DNA of 46,925 nt, from contig NZ_AVFL01000041.1 in assembly GCF_000576635.1 (NCBI RefSeq), forward strand, positions 1 through 46,925, read 5' to 3'. This document shows positions 1 to 8,710 of the stretch, piece after piece. How positions within the stretch are numbered: the stretch's first letter is position 1; every line of letters starts with the position of its first letter. The translations under genes and the position numbers were made by a program. Under the pieces are notes generated by a model. The model did no database searches. It had not been told where the DNA came from and was given only the letters and a program-made list of their open reading frames with translations. Source of the stretch: Skermanella stibiiresistens SB22 (GTDB lineage Bacteria > Pseudomonadota > Alphaproteobacteria > Azospirillales > Azospirillaceae).

Positions 1-822
1 CTCGACAGGTGGCAGATAATCGAGCGCGGAATGTAGGCGGTGGCGATTATAGACCTGCTCGATGAAGGTGCCGATCCGAGCGCGGGCATCGGTGATGTCG
101 CGATACCCGCTGGCGTGAACTTCCTCCTGCTTGAGGGTTTTCATGAAGCGCTCACATTTGGCGTTGTCATATGGATTGCCGATCCGGCTCATGCTGGCCT
201 GGATGTCATGGGTGGCGAGCAGGGCTGTATGATCGTTGCAGGCATACCGCACCCCCCGGTCGGAATGATGGATCAGACTGCCGGGGGCGGGCTGCCGGGT
301 CCTGATCGCCATGTCGAGCGCCGCGGTCGCCAGACTGGCCTGTAGATGCGTCTCCAGCGCCCAGCCGACGACCCGCCGGCTGTGAGCGTCCAGGACGATC
401 GCGAGGTAGGCGAACTCTTCTTCCATGTGAACGTAGGTCAGGTCGGCGACCCAGAGTTGATCGATGCCGCTCGGGATCATGCCGCGCGCCAGATTGGGCA
501 CGACCTTCCACGGGTGGCGGGAATCCGTGGTGACCGGCACGAACGGCCGTGTCCGCAGGCACAGCAGGTTGTCTTCGCGCATGATGCGCAGCACGCGCTT
601 GTGGTTGACCGACCAGCCCTCACGGCGCAACTGCGCCGAGATCCGGCGGTAGCCATAGTGTCTGTTGTCGAGCGCCAGACGCTGGATGTCGTCACGCAGG
701 CCGGTTTCCTCCTGACGCGGCGCCGAGGCTTCCCAGTGCCGGTAGTAGCTGGCGCGGCTGATGCCGCTGAGCGCGCACATCCGCTCGATCGAGGGTTCGC
801 CTTGCGACGGTGCCGCCGTCAT
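1..822 (-). CDS. IS3-family transposase OrfB (partial, runs off the left edge)
   Basis: This is the catalytic DDE transposase of the IS3 element. The ATG at 822 starts a frame (MTAAPSQGEPSIER...) that stays open for 274 codons to base 1. Familiar segments occur in order: the CALSGISR helix, YGYRRISAQLRREG, the first catalytic Asp in DQLWVADLTYVH, HSDRG with GNPYDNA after it, and the region around CERFMKTLKQEE with the catalytic Glu. The last codons before the edge read NRHRLHSALDYLPPVE, close to the usual C-terminus, so only a short tail is missing. No internal stop was seen, so this part looks intact. Confidence 0.88.
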   Translation of the reverse strand, partial: MTAAPSQGEPSIERMCALSGISRASYYRHWEASAPRQEETGLRDDIQRLALDNRHYGYRRISAQLRREGWSVNHKRVLRIMREDNLLCLRTRPFVPVTTDSRHPWKVVPNLARGMIPSGIDQLWVADLTYVHMEEEFAYLAIVLDAHSRRVVGWALETHLQASLATAALDMAIRTRQPAPGSLIHHSDRGVRYACNDHTALLATHDIQASMSRIGNPYDNAKCERFMKTLKQEEVHASGYRDITDARARIGTFIEQVYNRHRLHSALDYLPPVE

Positions 823-1324
823 TTCCTGGATGACCGCGTGGATGCCGTCACGCCAGACCCGACGGTCGGCTGGCGTGCGTCCCCGACCCGCCGCAAGGCT
901 CGCCGAAAAAAATACCGCCTCCGGCGTTGCCTAAAGGCCCCATTTCCATCTGCTGGCGGCCGACCGTGCGTTCCAGTTCGGCGATCCGCCGCTGGGCCGC
1001 CGCGTGCTCCGCCGCCGATACCGTCCCTGAAGGCGCCACCTTCGCGGTTGGCTCCAGGCGAGGTGCCGGAGCTGACGGCAGCGCGGACTCCCCACTCCGG
1101 GCTGGTTCCGGCGCCGGCGGCGCTGCGATGACCTTGCGGGGCCGGCCGCGCGGCCGGAGACCTTCCGGACCACCCGCCCGAAAGCTATCGCGCCACGCGT
1201 GGAGCCGCTTGCGCTTCACCCCAAGCTCGCGCGATAGAGCGCTGACATTCACTCCAGCTTCCATTCGGCGGACCGCGTCGAGCTTCATATTCCGGCTGTA
1301 AACCGGATCTCCCTTCTTGGACAT
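819..1324 (-). pseudogene. IS3-family OrfA with a frame break at a T7 run
   Basis: This is the DNA-binding partner of the IS3 transposase. The N-terminal part is normal: a helix-turn-helix around LSRELGVKRKRLHAWRDSF and a coiled coil around RRIAELERTVGRQQMEMG. A longer frame opens at 1339, but the ATG at 1324 has AGGAG six bases upstream and gives the usual start MSKKGDPVY. After the coiled coil the frame becomes meaningless and stops at 848. The expected tail, RRALRRVGDARQPTVGS to SSRK, continues in the -1 frame from about position 905 and ends with the TGA at 819-821 that overlaps the orfB ATG. The break coincides with seven T residues on the coding strand (906-912). This is either a one-base loss or a programmed slip at U UUU UUC. 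Confidence 0.7.
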
Positions 1325-1385
1325 GCGTTCTCCTGACATGAGAACTGTCCCTTATTCTTATGTCTCAGTCCAGGGGTGCATTACA

Positions 1386-1586
1386 CCCAGCTTTTCCCGT
1401 CCACGAGGTCGCCTCCGGCTGCGGGATCATTGACCCACCTTGGCCATCGCGGCCTCCAGCAAAAGGGACCGCGCATCGCCACACGCCAGGATCCATGCAC
1501 CCCAGCAGTCTTCCTGACTGCCAGCGGCGGCGTTGATCACGCGAGCCCCGGCACGGGATCTTAACAGAACGCCTGATATATCTGAT
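1386..1586. other. Inter-IS segment without a recognisable gene
   Basis: About 200 bp lie between the inferred ends of the IS3 and IS5 elements. Short open frames exist on both strands, but none has a ribosome-binding site, family resemblance or plausible composition. I see only a possible GGGTG/CACCC mini-hairpin at the IS3 boundary. It may be residual host sequence. Confidence 0.4.
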
Positions 1587-2720
1587 GACCTTGGTGCAGA
1601 AATCAGGGTGTGATTGGATTTCGCCCTTTCCCGCAGGTTTCAAGCGATCCGGCGTGACACCGGCATACCGAGGCCGGTCATGATGTTGATGACTATGCAG
1701 GCGACCTTGGCCTCGGTCTTCTGTGTCGGCAGAGTTCGGGCGTGGAGGCCGCGACCGATCACCTTTTTGTACCGGAACATCGCCACCTCCGCCTGGGAGC
1801 GCTGTCCATAGTCAACCATGCGCCGCCATCCCAGCCGACCGCGCTCCCCGATCATTTCGATGTGTCGGTCGCGCTGGGTCGGCTCGGTGTCAGCCGTGGC
1901 GCTGAGCACGGCATCGGCGCAAGGTGGCGCGACCATCACCGCATCCGGATGGCGCTCGTCCAGGGCGGTGTACACGCCGGTTCTATCATAGCCGCCGTAG
2001 CCCATGAAAACCTCGACCGGCTCGGCAATCCGGTCGAGCAGGGGCTCGACTTGGGAGGCGTCATCGACATCGCGGCCGGTCAAGATGGAGGCGACGATCC
2101 GGCCAGTCACCGCGTCGAAGCCGATATGCGGCTTGCGCCACGAACGTCGCTTGCTGGTACCATGCTTTTCGGCCAGCCACTCACCCGGGCCGCTCAGCTT
2201 CAGGCCGGAACTGTCCACCAGCAGGTGGATCGGACCACCAGTGGCGCGGGCCCGCGCCGGCAAGTCCATCGTCTCGGCCCGCCGGCTGAGGGTGGAGTAG
2301 TTCGGCACCGGCAGGTCGAGGCCGAGCGGCTGGAGGACCGAGCCGATCAGTCCCTCGGTCTGGCGCGGCGCCAAGCGGAACACAGCGCGCAGGATCAGAG
2401 CTGTCGTAATCAAGACGTTCGAGTACCGCGGCTGACCGCCCGGCGTTGTGCGCGGCACGGCTTTCCAGACCGCAATGGCGTCGGCCGTGAACCAGACGGT
2501 CAGACTGCTCCGCTGCCGCGGCGCCTCGTTATACGCTGCCCAGTTTGTCACGCGCCGCTTCGGCCGCGGAATATGGTGGCGGCGGATGGCGTTGGCTTCA
2601 TGCGGCATGAAGACGGGGATCCGGAGCATCGAAACAGGCCGTCCCTTACGCGATCCCACACATCCGCGCAACACGCCGGCGGTCGTGTAAATTCCTAGAG
2701 AGGATTTGCATAATCAGGAA
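1587..2720 (-). mobile_element. IS5-family insertion sequence (boundaries approximate)
   Basis: The element carries one leftward IS5-type transposase. The ends are inferred from an imperfect inverted match: GACCTTGGTGCAGAAATC at 1587-1604 against the complement of GATTTGCATAATCAGG at 2703-2718. They share TGC(AG)AAATC but align only with a gap. No target-site duplication was identified, so the limits are tentative. Confidence 0.42.
1640..2608 (-). CDS. IS5-family transposase, probably inactive (second catalytic Asp replaced)
   Basis: This is a DDE transposase of about 322 residues, the normal IS5 length. The start MPHEANAIRRHHIP at 2608 matches the usual N-terminus; a longer frame opens at 2674, and neither start has a strong ribosome-binding site. 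It has the N-terminal domain around NWAAYNEA, the first catalytic Asp in LLVDSSGLKL, and a perfect Y(2)R(3)E(6)K signature (Y-GQ-R-SQA-E-VAMFRY-K) for the catalytic Glu. The second catalytic region, normally D-G-[AG]-Y-D, reads GYGGYD: the first Asp is a Tyr (TAC where GAC is expected). The C-terminus GMPVSRRIA is normal. The fold is full length, but catalysis is doubtful. Confidence 0.8.
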   Translation of the reverse strand: MPHEANAIRRHHIPRPKRRVTNWAAYNEAPRQRSSLTVWFTADAIAVWKAVPRTTPGGQPRYSNVLITTALILRAVFRLAPRQTEGLIGSVLQPLGLDLPVPNYSTLSRRAETMDLPARARATGGPIHLLVDSSGLKLSGPGEWLAEKHGTSKRRSWRKPHIGFDAVTGRIVASILTGRDVDDASQVEPLLDRIAEPVEVFMGYGGYDRTGVYTALDERHPDAVMVAPPCADAVLSATADTEPTQRDRHIEMIGERGRLGWRRMVDYGQRSQAEVAMFRYKKVIGRGLHARTLPTQKTEAKVACIVINIMTGLGMPVSRRIA

Positions 2721-2888
2721 CAGCTCGCGGTCGCCCGTGTTTACGAGTTCACCTACATTCTGTCCACCAATGCCCTTCGCGGGATATTGGCGGGAACTGC
2801 CATGCGCCCGATCGCCATGCGGTGAATGTAGTCGAGAACTGCGGACAAGCAACAAAACAACAGCCAACCGCAACTAGGGAGCGAAACG
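2721..2888 (+). promoter_or_regulatory. Upstream region of the liv-type transport operon
   Basis: About 170 bp of non-coding sequence sit between the inferred IS5 end and the binding-protein gene. A good Shine-Dalgarno (AGGGAG, 2876-2881) precedes the ATG at 2889. No convincing -35/-10 pair or operator was found. Because the IS ends so close by, a promoter supplied or disrupted by the element cannot be excluded. Confidence 0.4.
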
Positions 2889-4139
2889 ATGATTTATGGG
2901 AAAGGATTGACGCGCAGGGCGATCCTGAAGGGTTCCGCCGGGGCGGCGGCCCTGGCGACGCTTGGGGCTCCAGCGATTGTCGGGGCACAGTCCGACGTCA
3001 TCCGTGTCGGGCATCTGACGCCACGCACCGGCTTCCTCGGCCCACTCGGGGAGTACGCCGTGATGGGCGTCACCCTCGCCACCGAAGAAATCAACAACGC
3101 CGGCGGCGTGCTCGGCCGCAAGATTGAATTGCTGGCCGAGGACAGCGTCAATCCCTCCACCGCCTCGACCAAGGCGGACCGGATGATCGGCCGTGATCAG
3201 GTCATCGCCATCCTGGGCGAGATCAGCTCGGCCTCGGGCCTCGCGATCTCGCAGGTGGCGAGCCGCGAAAAGGTCCCGTTCATCCAGACCGGCTGCAATT
3301 CCGACGAGCTGCGTGGAAAAGCGTGCAATCGATACATGTTCCATATCGAGGGCGCGAACACGATGTACATCAACGCGGTCGGGGACAGCCTGAAGCGGGA
3401 GGACTTGGTCAAGGACAAGAAGTGGTTCGGCCTGACCGCCGACTATGCCTACGGTCACGACCTGCTCGAGGTGTCCCGCCGCTACGCCGACAGGAACGGC
3501 GCCGACTTCACACAGAACGAGCTGGTGCCTACGGACAGTACCGACTTCAGCCCCTTCATCCTGAAGATCCGCCGAGCCCGGCCGGATGTCGTCATATCCA
3601 ACTTGGCCGGCAACCAGATCACCAACTTCATCAAGCAGTACAAGGAATACGGCCTGGACTTCCCGCTCGCCGGCGGGGGCTTCGATACCGCCGCCGCCTG
3701 GGGCGCGGGGCCGGACGCCTTCGCCGGGATCTGGCCCGCCATCTGGCACCACACCCTCGACAACCCAACCGCCAAGGCCTTCACCGCCGCCTTCACCAAG
3801 CGTTGGGGCAAGCCGCCGGAGAATCAGGCTTGGGGCGACTATCTTGGCATGAAGATCCTCGCGAGAGCTATCGCGGAGGCCAAATCGACCGACGGTGACG
3901 CCCTGGTCCAGCATCTGGAATCCGGCGCCAAGTTCGACGTCTTGAAGGGCCGCGAGGGTTATTTCCGGAGCTGGGACCACCAGCTCATGAACGAGATGTA
4001 CTCGATCCGGCCGAAGCCTCGAGACAAGCAGGCGGACCAGTGGGACATGCTGTTGCTTGGCGACCCGGTCCCCGGTCCGGGCGAGGACTTGGAGAGCATC
4101 GCGACAATCCGATCCGAAAGCGCCTGTACCCTCGGGTGA
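2889..4139 (+). CDS. ABC transporter substrate-binding protein, LivK family, Tat-exported
   Basis: This is a periplasmic type I binding protein (Leu/Ile/Val receptor superfamily) of 416 residues that delivers a small amino acid-like ligand to the permease encoded downstream. The N-terminus holds a twin-arginine signal (TRRAILKG, residues 9-16), a hydrophobic stretch and an A-Q cleavage region near residue 34. The mature part begins VIRVGHLTPRTG and continues with family features such as ATEEINNAGGVLGRKIELL, a segment around SSASGLAISQVA, and YGHDLLEVSRRYA. The 3' gene follows after about 70 bp in the same direction. Substrate is not deducible: this family takes up branched-chain amino acids, amides, urea and aromatic acids. 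The last 15 or so residues look atypical. Confidence 0.88.
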   Translation: MIYGKGLTRRAILKGSAGAAALATLGAPAIVGAQSDVIRVGHLTPRTGFLGPLGEYAVMGVTLATEEINNAGGVLGRKIELLAEDSVNPSTASTKADRMIGRDQVIAILGEISSASGLAISQVASREKVPFIQTGCNSDELRGKACNRYMFHIEGANTMYINAVGDSLKREDLVKDKKWFGLTADYAYGHDLLEVSRRYADRNGADFTQNELVPTDSTDFSPFILKIRRARPDVVISNLAGNQITNFIKQYKEYGLDFPLAGGGFDTAAAWGAGPDAFAGIWPAIWHHTLDNPTAKAFTAAFTKRWGKPPENQAWGDYLGMKILARAIAEAKSTDGDALVQHLESGAKFDVLKGREGYFRSWDHQLMNEMYSIRPKPRDKQADQWDMLLLGDPVPGPGEDLESIATIRSESACTLG

Positions 4140-4212
4140 TGCCAAAGTCCGGCGCGGCACCACCGCGCCGGACCGCTTCGTATGCGCGCCTCCCCTCCGC
4201 GAGGACCGAGCC

Positions 4213-5091
4213 TTGGAAGAGCTTCCCTTCGTCCTGGAGCAGGTGGTCAACGGCGTCGTCGTCAGCGCCTATTACCTGCTCATCGCCCTTGGCCTGTCGC
4301 TGATCTTCAGCCTGGGCGGGATAGTCAATCTGGCGCATGGCGCCTTCTATGCGCTGGGCGCCTATTTCGCCGTCGAGATCGAACGATATCTCGGTTTCGG
4401 CGGGGCGCTGATCCTGTCGCCGCTTCTGGTGGCGGGGATCGGTATAGTGCTGGAGCGGACCATGTTCCAGCGTTTCTATCGCTCCGACCCGATCCTCGGC
4501 CTGTTGCTCACCTTCGGCTTGGCCATGGTGATCGAGCAGACCATCCGCATCGTCTGGGGAGCGGCCCCCCTGCCCTTCCAGATCCCGGACTTCATCCGGG
4601 GTCAACTCTTCGTCGGCGACATGATCTTTCCCTATTATCGGCTCGCCATGTTGGCCGTCGCGGCGCTGGCCGTGGGGGGGACCTGGGTGCTGCTGAACAA
4701 GACCTCCTTTGGCCGGGTGGTGAAAGCCGGCGTCCAGAATCCCGACATGGTCGCCGTGCTCGGCATCTCGCTGGCCCCGATCATGACAGCGGTGGTGGCG
4801 CTGGGGATCGGGCTGGCGGCCCTGGCCGGCGTGCTGCTCGCCCCGATCTCCGGGGTTCATCCCGCCATGGGCGCCGAGATCATAACGGCCGCCTTCGTGG
4901 TGGTCGTCATCGGCGGGCTTGGCAGCTTCTGGGGCGTCGTGATCGCCGCCGTTTTGGTCGGCGTCGTGCGCGGTCTGGCGATCCACTTCGTACCGGCCGC
5001 ATCCGAGGCGTCGATCTACCTGCTGATGCTCCTGGTACTGCTGCTCCGTCCGCGCGGCCTGTTCGGCGAGCGCATCATGCGTTTTGAGTGA
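4213..5091 (+). CDS. Branched-chain amino acid-type ABC permease, LivH family
   Basis: This is an inner-membrane permease of 292 residues and one half of the transmembrane channel. The reading frame is open from 4057, inside the previous gene, but that stretch is charged and unlike LivH. A TTG at 4213 with AGGA seven bases upstream gives the usual start, LEELPFVLEQVVNGVVVSAYYLLIALGL (shown here only as family pattern). Recognisable parts are LSLIFSLGGIVNLAHGAF, the cytoplasmic loop FGRVVKAGVQNPDMVAVLGI, and GGLGSFWGVVIAAVLVGV near the C-terminus. It overlaps the end of the ribosome-binding region of the next gene, so the three genes form one operon. Confidence 0.88.
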   Translation: MEELPFVLEQVVNGVVVSAYYLLIALGLSLIFSLGGIVNLAHGAFYALGAYFAVEIERYLGFGGALILSPLLVAGIGIVLERTMFQRFYRSDPILGLLLTFGLAMVIEQTIRIVWGAAPLPFQIPDFIRGQLFVGDMIFPYYRLAMLAVAALAVGGTWVLLNKTSFGRVVKAGVQNPDMVAVLGISLAPIMTAVVALGIGLAALAGVLLAPISGVHPAMGAEIITAAFVVVVIGGLGSFWGVVIAAVLVGVVRGLAIHFVPAASEASIYLLMLLVLLLRPRGLFGERIMRFE

Positions 5092-5099
5092 GGCCGGCG

Positions 5100-7703
5100 A
5101 TGAGCATGGAGAAAGAGACCGCACCCAACGCCAAGAACGCGACTCCCCGGACACTAACGGTGTCGCGGCAAAACTCGCCCGTACCGGTGGAGCTGGTTGT
5201 CGCCGCGATCGGCATCGTCGTCCTGCCATTTCTGTTTCAGGCGATCGGCCTAACCTTCGACAGCGCGACGATCTGCCTGATCCTCGTAATCGCGGCCTTG
5301 GGCCTGAACCTGCTGGTCGGCTATACCGGCCTCGTCTCCTTCGGCCACGGCGCATGGTTCGGCATCGGCGCCTATGCGGCCGCCTTGATCCAGTTGAACT
5401 GGACGCCCGGCGGCCTTTTCGCCCCCGTACTGGGAGCGGTCGCCGTCGTCGCACTCCTCGCCGTGGTCGCCGGGTTCCTGTTCCTACGACGGCGCGGCGT
5501 CTACTTCTCGCTGCTGACGCTCGCCTTCACGGCCATGACCTTCGCCACCGCCTTCCGGTGGACGGCGCTGACCGGCGGCGAGAACGGCCTCGGCGGCATC
5601 CAGCGGCCGATGCTGCTCGGCATCGACCTCAATGACCAGCGTGTCTTTTACACCCTGGTCGGCGTCCTGACCTTTCTGGTGGCCATGGGGCTGTGGCGGC
5701 TTCTCGGCTCACCGCTGGGGCGGACGCTGGTCGCGATCCGCGAGAACGAGCAGCGAGCCTCCTTCTCAGGATACCCGACACGCTACTACAAGCTGGTGGC
5801 CTTCGTGATCTCCACGGTCGTCACCGGCTTCGCAGGATCTCTGTTTGTGCTTCAGAACCGCTTCGCCTCGGCCGAGCCGACCAGCATCGCCTTCTCGGGC
5901 GAGTTGCTGGCCATCGTCGTGATCGGCGGCATGCGGAGCTTCCTCGGCCCGGCACTGGGCGCCGTCTTCTACATCCTGTTCCGCGAATACCTGTCGATGT
6001 GGACGGCGAACTGGCTGCTGTGGTTCGGCCTGCTTTTCGTCGGCTTCATCTTGTTCTCGCCGACCGGGCTGATCGGCGTCGGCGCGCGCCTGTGGGCGAT
6101 GATCCGCCCGCCCCCGGCGGAGGAAGCGGCCATGGCGAACCGGGTTTCCTCCCGGCGCGCGGAGGAGGATACGACGGTGCCGGCCTTCCTCCGCGAGGTC
6201 GCGCGCGGCGGCGGCGCGACCCTGATCTGCGAGGGGCTGGTAAAGCGCTTCGGCGGGCTGGCCGCCGTCAGCGAGGTGTCCTTCACCGTCAGGAGCCGCA
6301 CGCTCCATGCGCTGATCGGCCCGAACGGAGCCGGCAAGACGACGGTCTTCAATCTGGTTTCCGGCATGTTCCCGCCAAGTGCCGGGACCGTGCGGCTGGA
6401 CGGTAAACTGGTTTCGGGGCTCTCGCCCCACCGCATCTGTCAGGCGGGGCTGGCCCGGTCGTTCCAGATCACCAACCTTTTTCCCGACCTGAGCGTCGCG
6501 GAAAACATCCGCCTCGCGTCCCAGGCGCGGCACGCCCATCGCTTCAACGCGTGGCGGCGGGCCGACGGGATTGAGGAGATCAACGAGGATTCCCGCGAGA
6601 TCATCACCTTCATGGGGCTCGACGGAACCGAACGGGCCTTGGCCGGCAGCTTGTCCTATGGCGGGCAGCGACTTGTCGATATGGGCATAGCGCTGGCGTC
6701 CCGGCCGTCGATCCTACTACTGGACGAGCCCTTGGCCGGTCTCGCAGCGGCCGAACGCGAACGCATATCGGCGCTGATCCGGCGCATCGCCGACCACATC
6801 CCGGTGCTTCTGGTCGAGCACGACGTGGACCGGGTGTTCGGCATTGCCGACCAGGTGACGGTGATGAACCAGGGCCGCGTGCTGGTCGATGGCACGGTGG
6901 AGGACGCGCGCACCGACTCCCGCGTGCAGGAGGTCTATATCGGCTCCGGAACCTCCGCCATCGCCGCCCGTCGGCGGGAAAGCGCCGCCGCAAGCACCGT
7001 GGTGATGGCGGCCCGCGACGTCAACGTGTTCTACGGCAAGAGCCACATCATCAACGACGTGTCGTTCGACCTGCACGAGGGGGAGATCGTGGCCCTGCTG
7101 GGCCGCAACGGGGCCGGCAAATCGACGCTGCTCAAGGGCATCATCGGCACGGCACCTCCCGCCAGCGGGACGATCGAATACGGCGGGCGCAACCTTGTCG
7201 GCCTGAGCGCGCCGGAGATCGCCCGCCTCGGCATCGGCTACGTGCCCCAGGGGCGCGGCCTGTTCGCGGGCATGAGCGTCGCCGAGAACCTGATGCTGGG
7301 CCGCCTGCGCCGGCGCACCGGCGCCGGCAAGCACTGGGACGAGGACCGCATCTTCGAGTTCTTCCCGCGCCTGCGGGAGCGTCTCGACACGCCGGCCGAT
7401 TACCTTTCCGGCGGCGAGCAGCAGATGGTCGCCGTCGCCCGCGCCCTGCACGGGGACGTCCGGGTGCTGCTGCTGGACGAACCGTTCGAGGGCTTGTCGC
7501 CCGCCATCACCGAGGAGCTGTTCACGGTGTTCGACCGGCTGCGCCGGGAGATTTCCATCATCATCGTCGATCACAACCTCGACCTCGTGCTGGCCCTGTC
7601 CGATCGCACCTACGCGCTGGAGCGTGGGCGCGTGGTGCATCAGGGACCGAGCCGACCGCTTCTGGAAGACCTGGAATACCGGCGCGAAGTCCTCTGGCTG
7701 TGA
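5100..7703 (+). CDS. LivM-LivG-LivF triple fusion: ABC permease plus two ATPase domains
   Basis: One 867-residue protein joins three subunits normally encoded separately. Residues 1 to about 325 are a LivM permease with GLNLLVGYTGLVSFGHGAWFG and ENEQRASFSGYPTRYYK. A linker is followed by a LivG ATPase (Walker A GPNGAGKTT near 407-415, signature LSYGGQ near 518, Walker B ILLLDEP near 538). Next comes a LivF ATPase (Walker A GRNGAGKST near 668, LSGGEQQ near 769, Walker B VLLLDEP near 789). Both ATPase halves keep the post-Walker B Glu and the His switch. The ATG at 5100 has GTGAGG six bases upstream; an in-frame GTG at 5088 overlaps livH. The TGA stop ends one base before an insertion sequence, so the native C-terminus is not certain. 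Confidence 0.88.
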   Translation: MSMEKETAPNAKNATPRTLTVSRQNSPVPVELVVAAIGIVVLPFLFQAIGLTFDSATICLILVIAALGLNLLVGYTGLVSFGHGAWFGIGAYAAALIQLNWTPGGLFAPVLGAVAVVALLAVVAGFLFLRRRGVYFSLLTLAFTAMTFATAFRWTALTGGENGLGGIQRPMLLGIDLNDQRVFYTLVGVLTFLVAMGLWRLLGSPLGRTLVAIRENEQRASFSGYPTRYYKLVAFVISTVVTGFAGSLFVLQNRFASAEPTSIAFSGELLAIVVIGGMRSFLGPALGAVFYILFREYLSMWTANWLLWFGLLFVGFILFSPTGLIGVGARLWAMIRPPPAEEAAMANRVSSRRAEEDTTVPAFLREVARGGGATLICEGLVKRFGGLAAVSEVSFTVRSRTLHALIGPNGAGKTTVFNLVSGMFPPSAGTVRLDGKLVSGLSPHRICQAGLARSFQITNLFPDLSVAENIRLASQARHAHRFNAWRRADGIEEINEDSREIITFMGLDGTERALAGSLSYGGQRLVDMGIALASRPSILLLDEPLAGLAAAERERISALIRRIADHIPVLLVEHDVDRVFGIADQVTVMNQGRVLVDGTVEDARTDSRVQEVYIGSGTSAIAARRRESAAASTVVMAARDVNVFYGKSHIINDVSFDLHEGEIVALLGRNGAGKSTLLKGIIGTAPPASGTIEYGGRNLVGLSAPEIARLGIGYVPQGRGLFAGMSVAENLMLGRLRRRTGAGKHWDEDRIFEFFPRLRERLDTPADYLSGGEQQMVAVARALHGDVRVLLLDEPFEGLSPAITEELFTVFDRLRREISIIIVDHNLDLVLALSDRTYALERGRVVHQGPSRPLLEDLEYRREVLWL

Positions 7704-8710
7704 AAGTCTGTTCGCAGACGGGTCGTGCCAGCCGATGCTGTTCGTGATGCTACTTTGAGGAGAATGAGGGCTGACGCGCGAGAGGGCGCTGAGCTATGTC
7801 CGCAGCCATCGCCAACAGCCACTGGATCAGCAGCATATGGGTGCCGCCGTCAAACCCGCCAAGACGTCTCCGGCCTCGTGGGATGCTTTCCGGGATGCCT
7901 TCGTTGACGCGGTGCTGGTGGAGCTCGCGGCCATGGCAGCGGACGGCACCCGGGCGACCCGCTCCGGGCCGAAGTCGCCATTGATCGGAGCGGCAATGCG
8001 CAAGGGGATTATGGCGATCTGGTGCGTGTGCTTTTGCGGCATGCAGTGGCGCGCTATTGGCCACCTATGCGACATCCCGTTCGGCACGCTGTACACGCTG
8101 TTCGCCCGCTGGACCCGGCTTGGTCTGTGGCGCCGGCTGCTCGACCGCCTGATCCTGGCTTGGCGGCAGGCTTGCGGCGACAAACCGGTACCCAGCGCTG
8201 TCGTCATCGACAGTCGCTCCTGTCAGTCGGCGCCGACTTGCTTCACGCGCGGCTTCGATGGCGGCAAGAAGATCAAGGGCATCAAGATCCATCTTGCCGT
8301 AGACAAGTACGGCTTCGCCCTGGCGATCACCGTCTCTCCAGCTTACAGGCATGACAGCAAGGGCATCGTCCCGGGCTACATCAGCTGGCCGGCCGCGGCT
8401 TCAAGGGAACCGCCCGGGGTGATCTCAGCTATCGCGGCCAGCGACTGTCCAAGGCCGGTGAGGCGCTTGGCATCACCGTCAAACCCAGCGCCGGTGGCCA
8501 TGGCGGAACCTTCACTCCGGAGGGGATTCGATGGGTGGTTGAGCGCTCGCTGGAATGGATCAACTGCTACCTTCGGTTGAATAGTATCTTTGAGCGGGCA
8601 GAAGCTCACCTCATCGCCTTCATCCAGATCGCCTTCATCTCCATCCTGTCCCCCCGCCTCGTACGCCTTGCTGCCCAGGAAATCAGCGCCTGACGTCTAC
8701 AAACAGACTC
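7704..8710 (+). mobile_element. IS5-family (IS427-like) insertion sequence with defined inverted ends
   Basis: The terminal inverted repeats are AGTCTGTTCGCAGACG at 7705-7720 and the complement of CGTCTACAAACAGACT at 8694-8709, 14 of 16 matching. Between them lies one transposase gene with a frame break. The left flank is the stop codon of the liv fusion gene (TGA at 7701-7703). The right flank is TA followed by the 5' part of a marR-type gene. The flanks do not duplicate each other and do not belong to the same gene, which suggests that a deletion or recombination followed insertion. Confidence 0.85.
7837..8693 (+). pseudogene. IS5/IS427-type transposase with a -1 frame break near 8373
   Basis: The first frame (ATG at 7837) carries the helix-turn-helix-like N-terminus, the first catalytic Asp in VVIDSRSC and the KKIKGIKIHLAVDKYGFAL strand region as far as HDSKGIVPG. 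Sense then shifts to the -1 frame from about 8373: LHQLAGRGFKGT, the second Asp in ARGDLSYRGQRL, and the catalytic Glu in WVVERSLEW. That frame ends with TGA at 8691-8693, exactly at the inverted repeat. The expected residues VPVLHQL could be restored by one T, so a single-base deletion is the simplest reading. Some IS427-group elements use two overlapping frames, so programmed frameshifting remains possible. Confidence 0.72.

Larger units (their letters stand above)
1..1385 (-). mobile_element. IS3-family insertion sequence, truncated by the window's left edge
   Basis: The orfA/orfB pair reads leftward and has IS3-family content: an orfA helix-turn-helix protein with a coiled-coil tail, and an orfB DDE integrase-type transposase. 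The orfB ATG overlaps the ancestral orfA stop codon (ATGA at 822-819), the usual coupling in this family. The right boundary near 1385 is inferred: read leftward, the sequence there begins TGTAATGCACCCC, about 60 bp before the orfA start. The other terminal repeat lies outside the window, so the ends cannot be paired. Confidence 0.75.

Noticed and set aside
1365-1643. 92-codon leftward frame between the IS3 and IS5 elements
   Set aside because: No ribosome site or family resemblance, and it overlaps the IS5 end; composition is what chance gives in high-GC DNA.
2874-4250. 458-codon leftward frame opposite the binding-protein gene
   Set aside because: It is antisense to a clear LivK-family gene and has no recognisable motif; long antisense frames are common at this GC content.
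3985-5454. 489-codon leftward frame opposite the livH and livM region
   Set aside because: Arg/His/Gln-rich low-complexity translation antisense to two well-supported permease genes.
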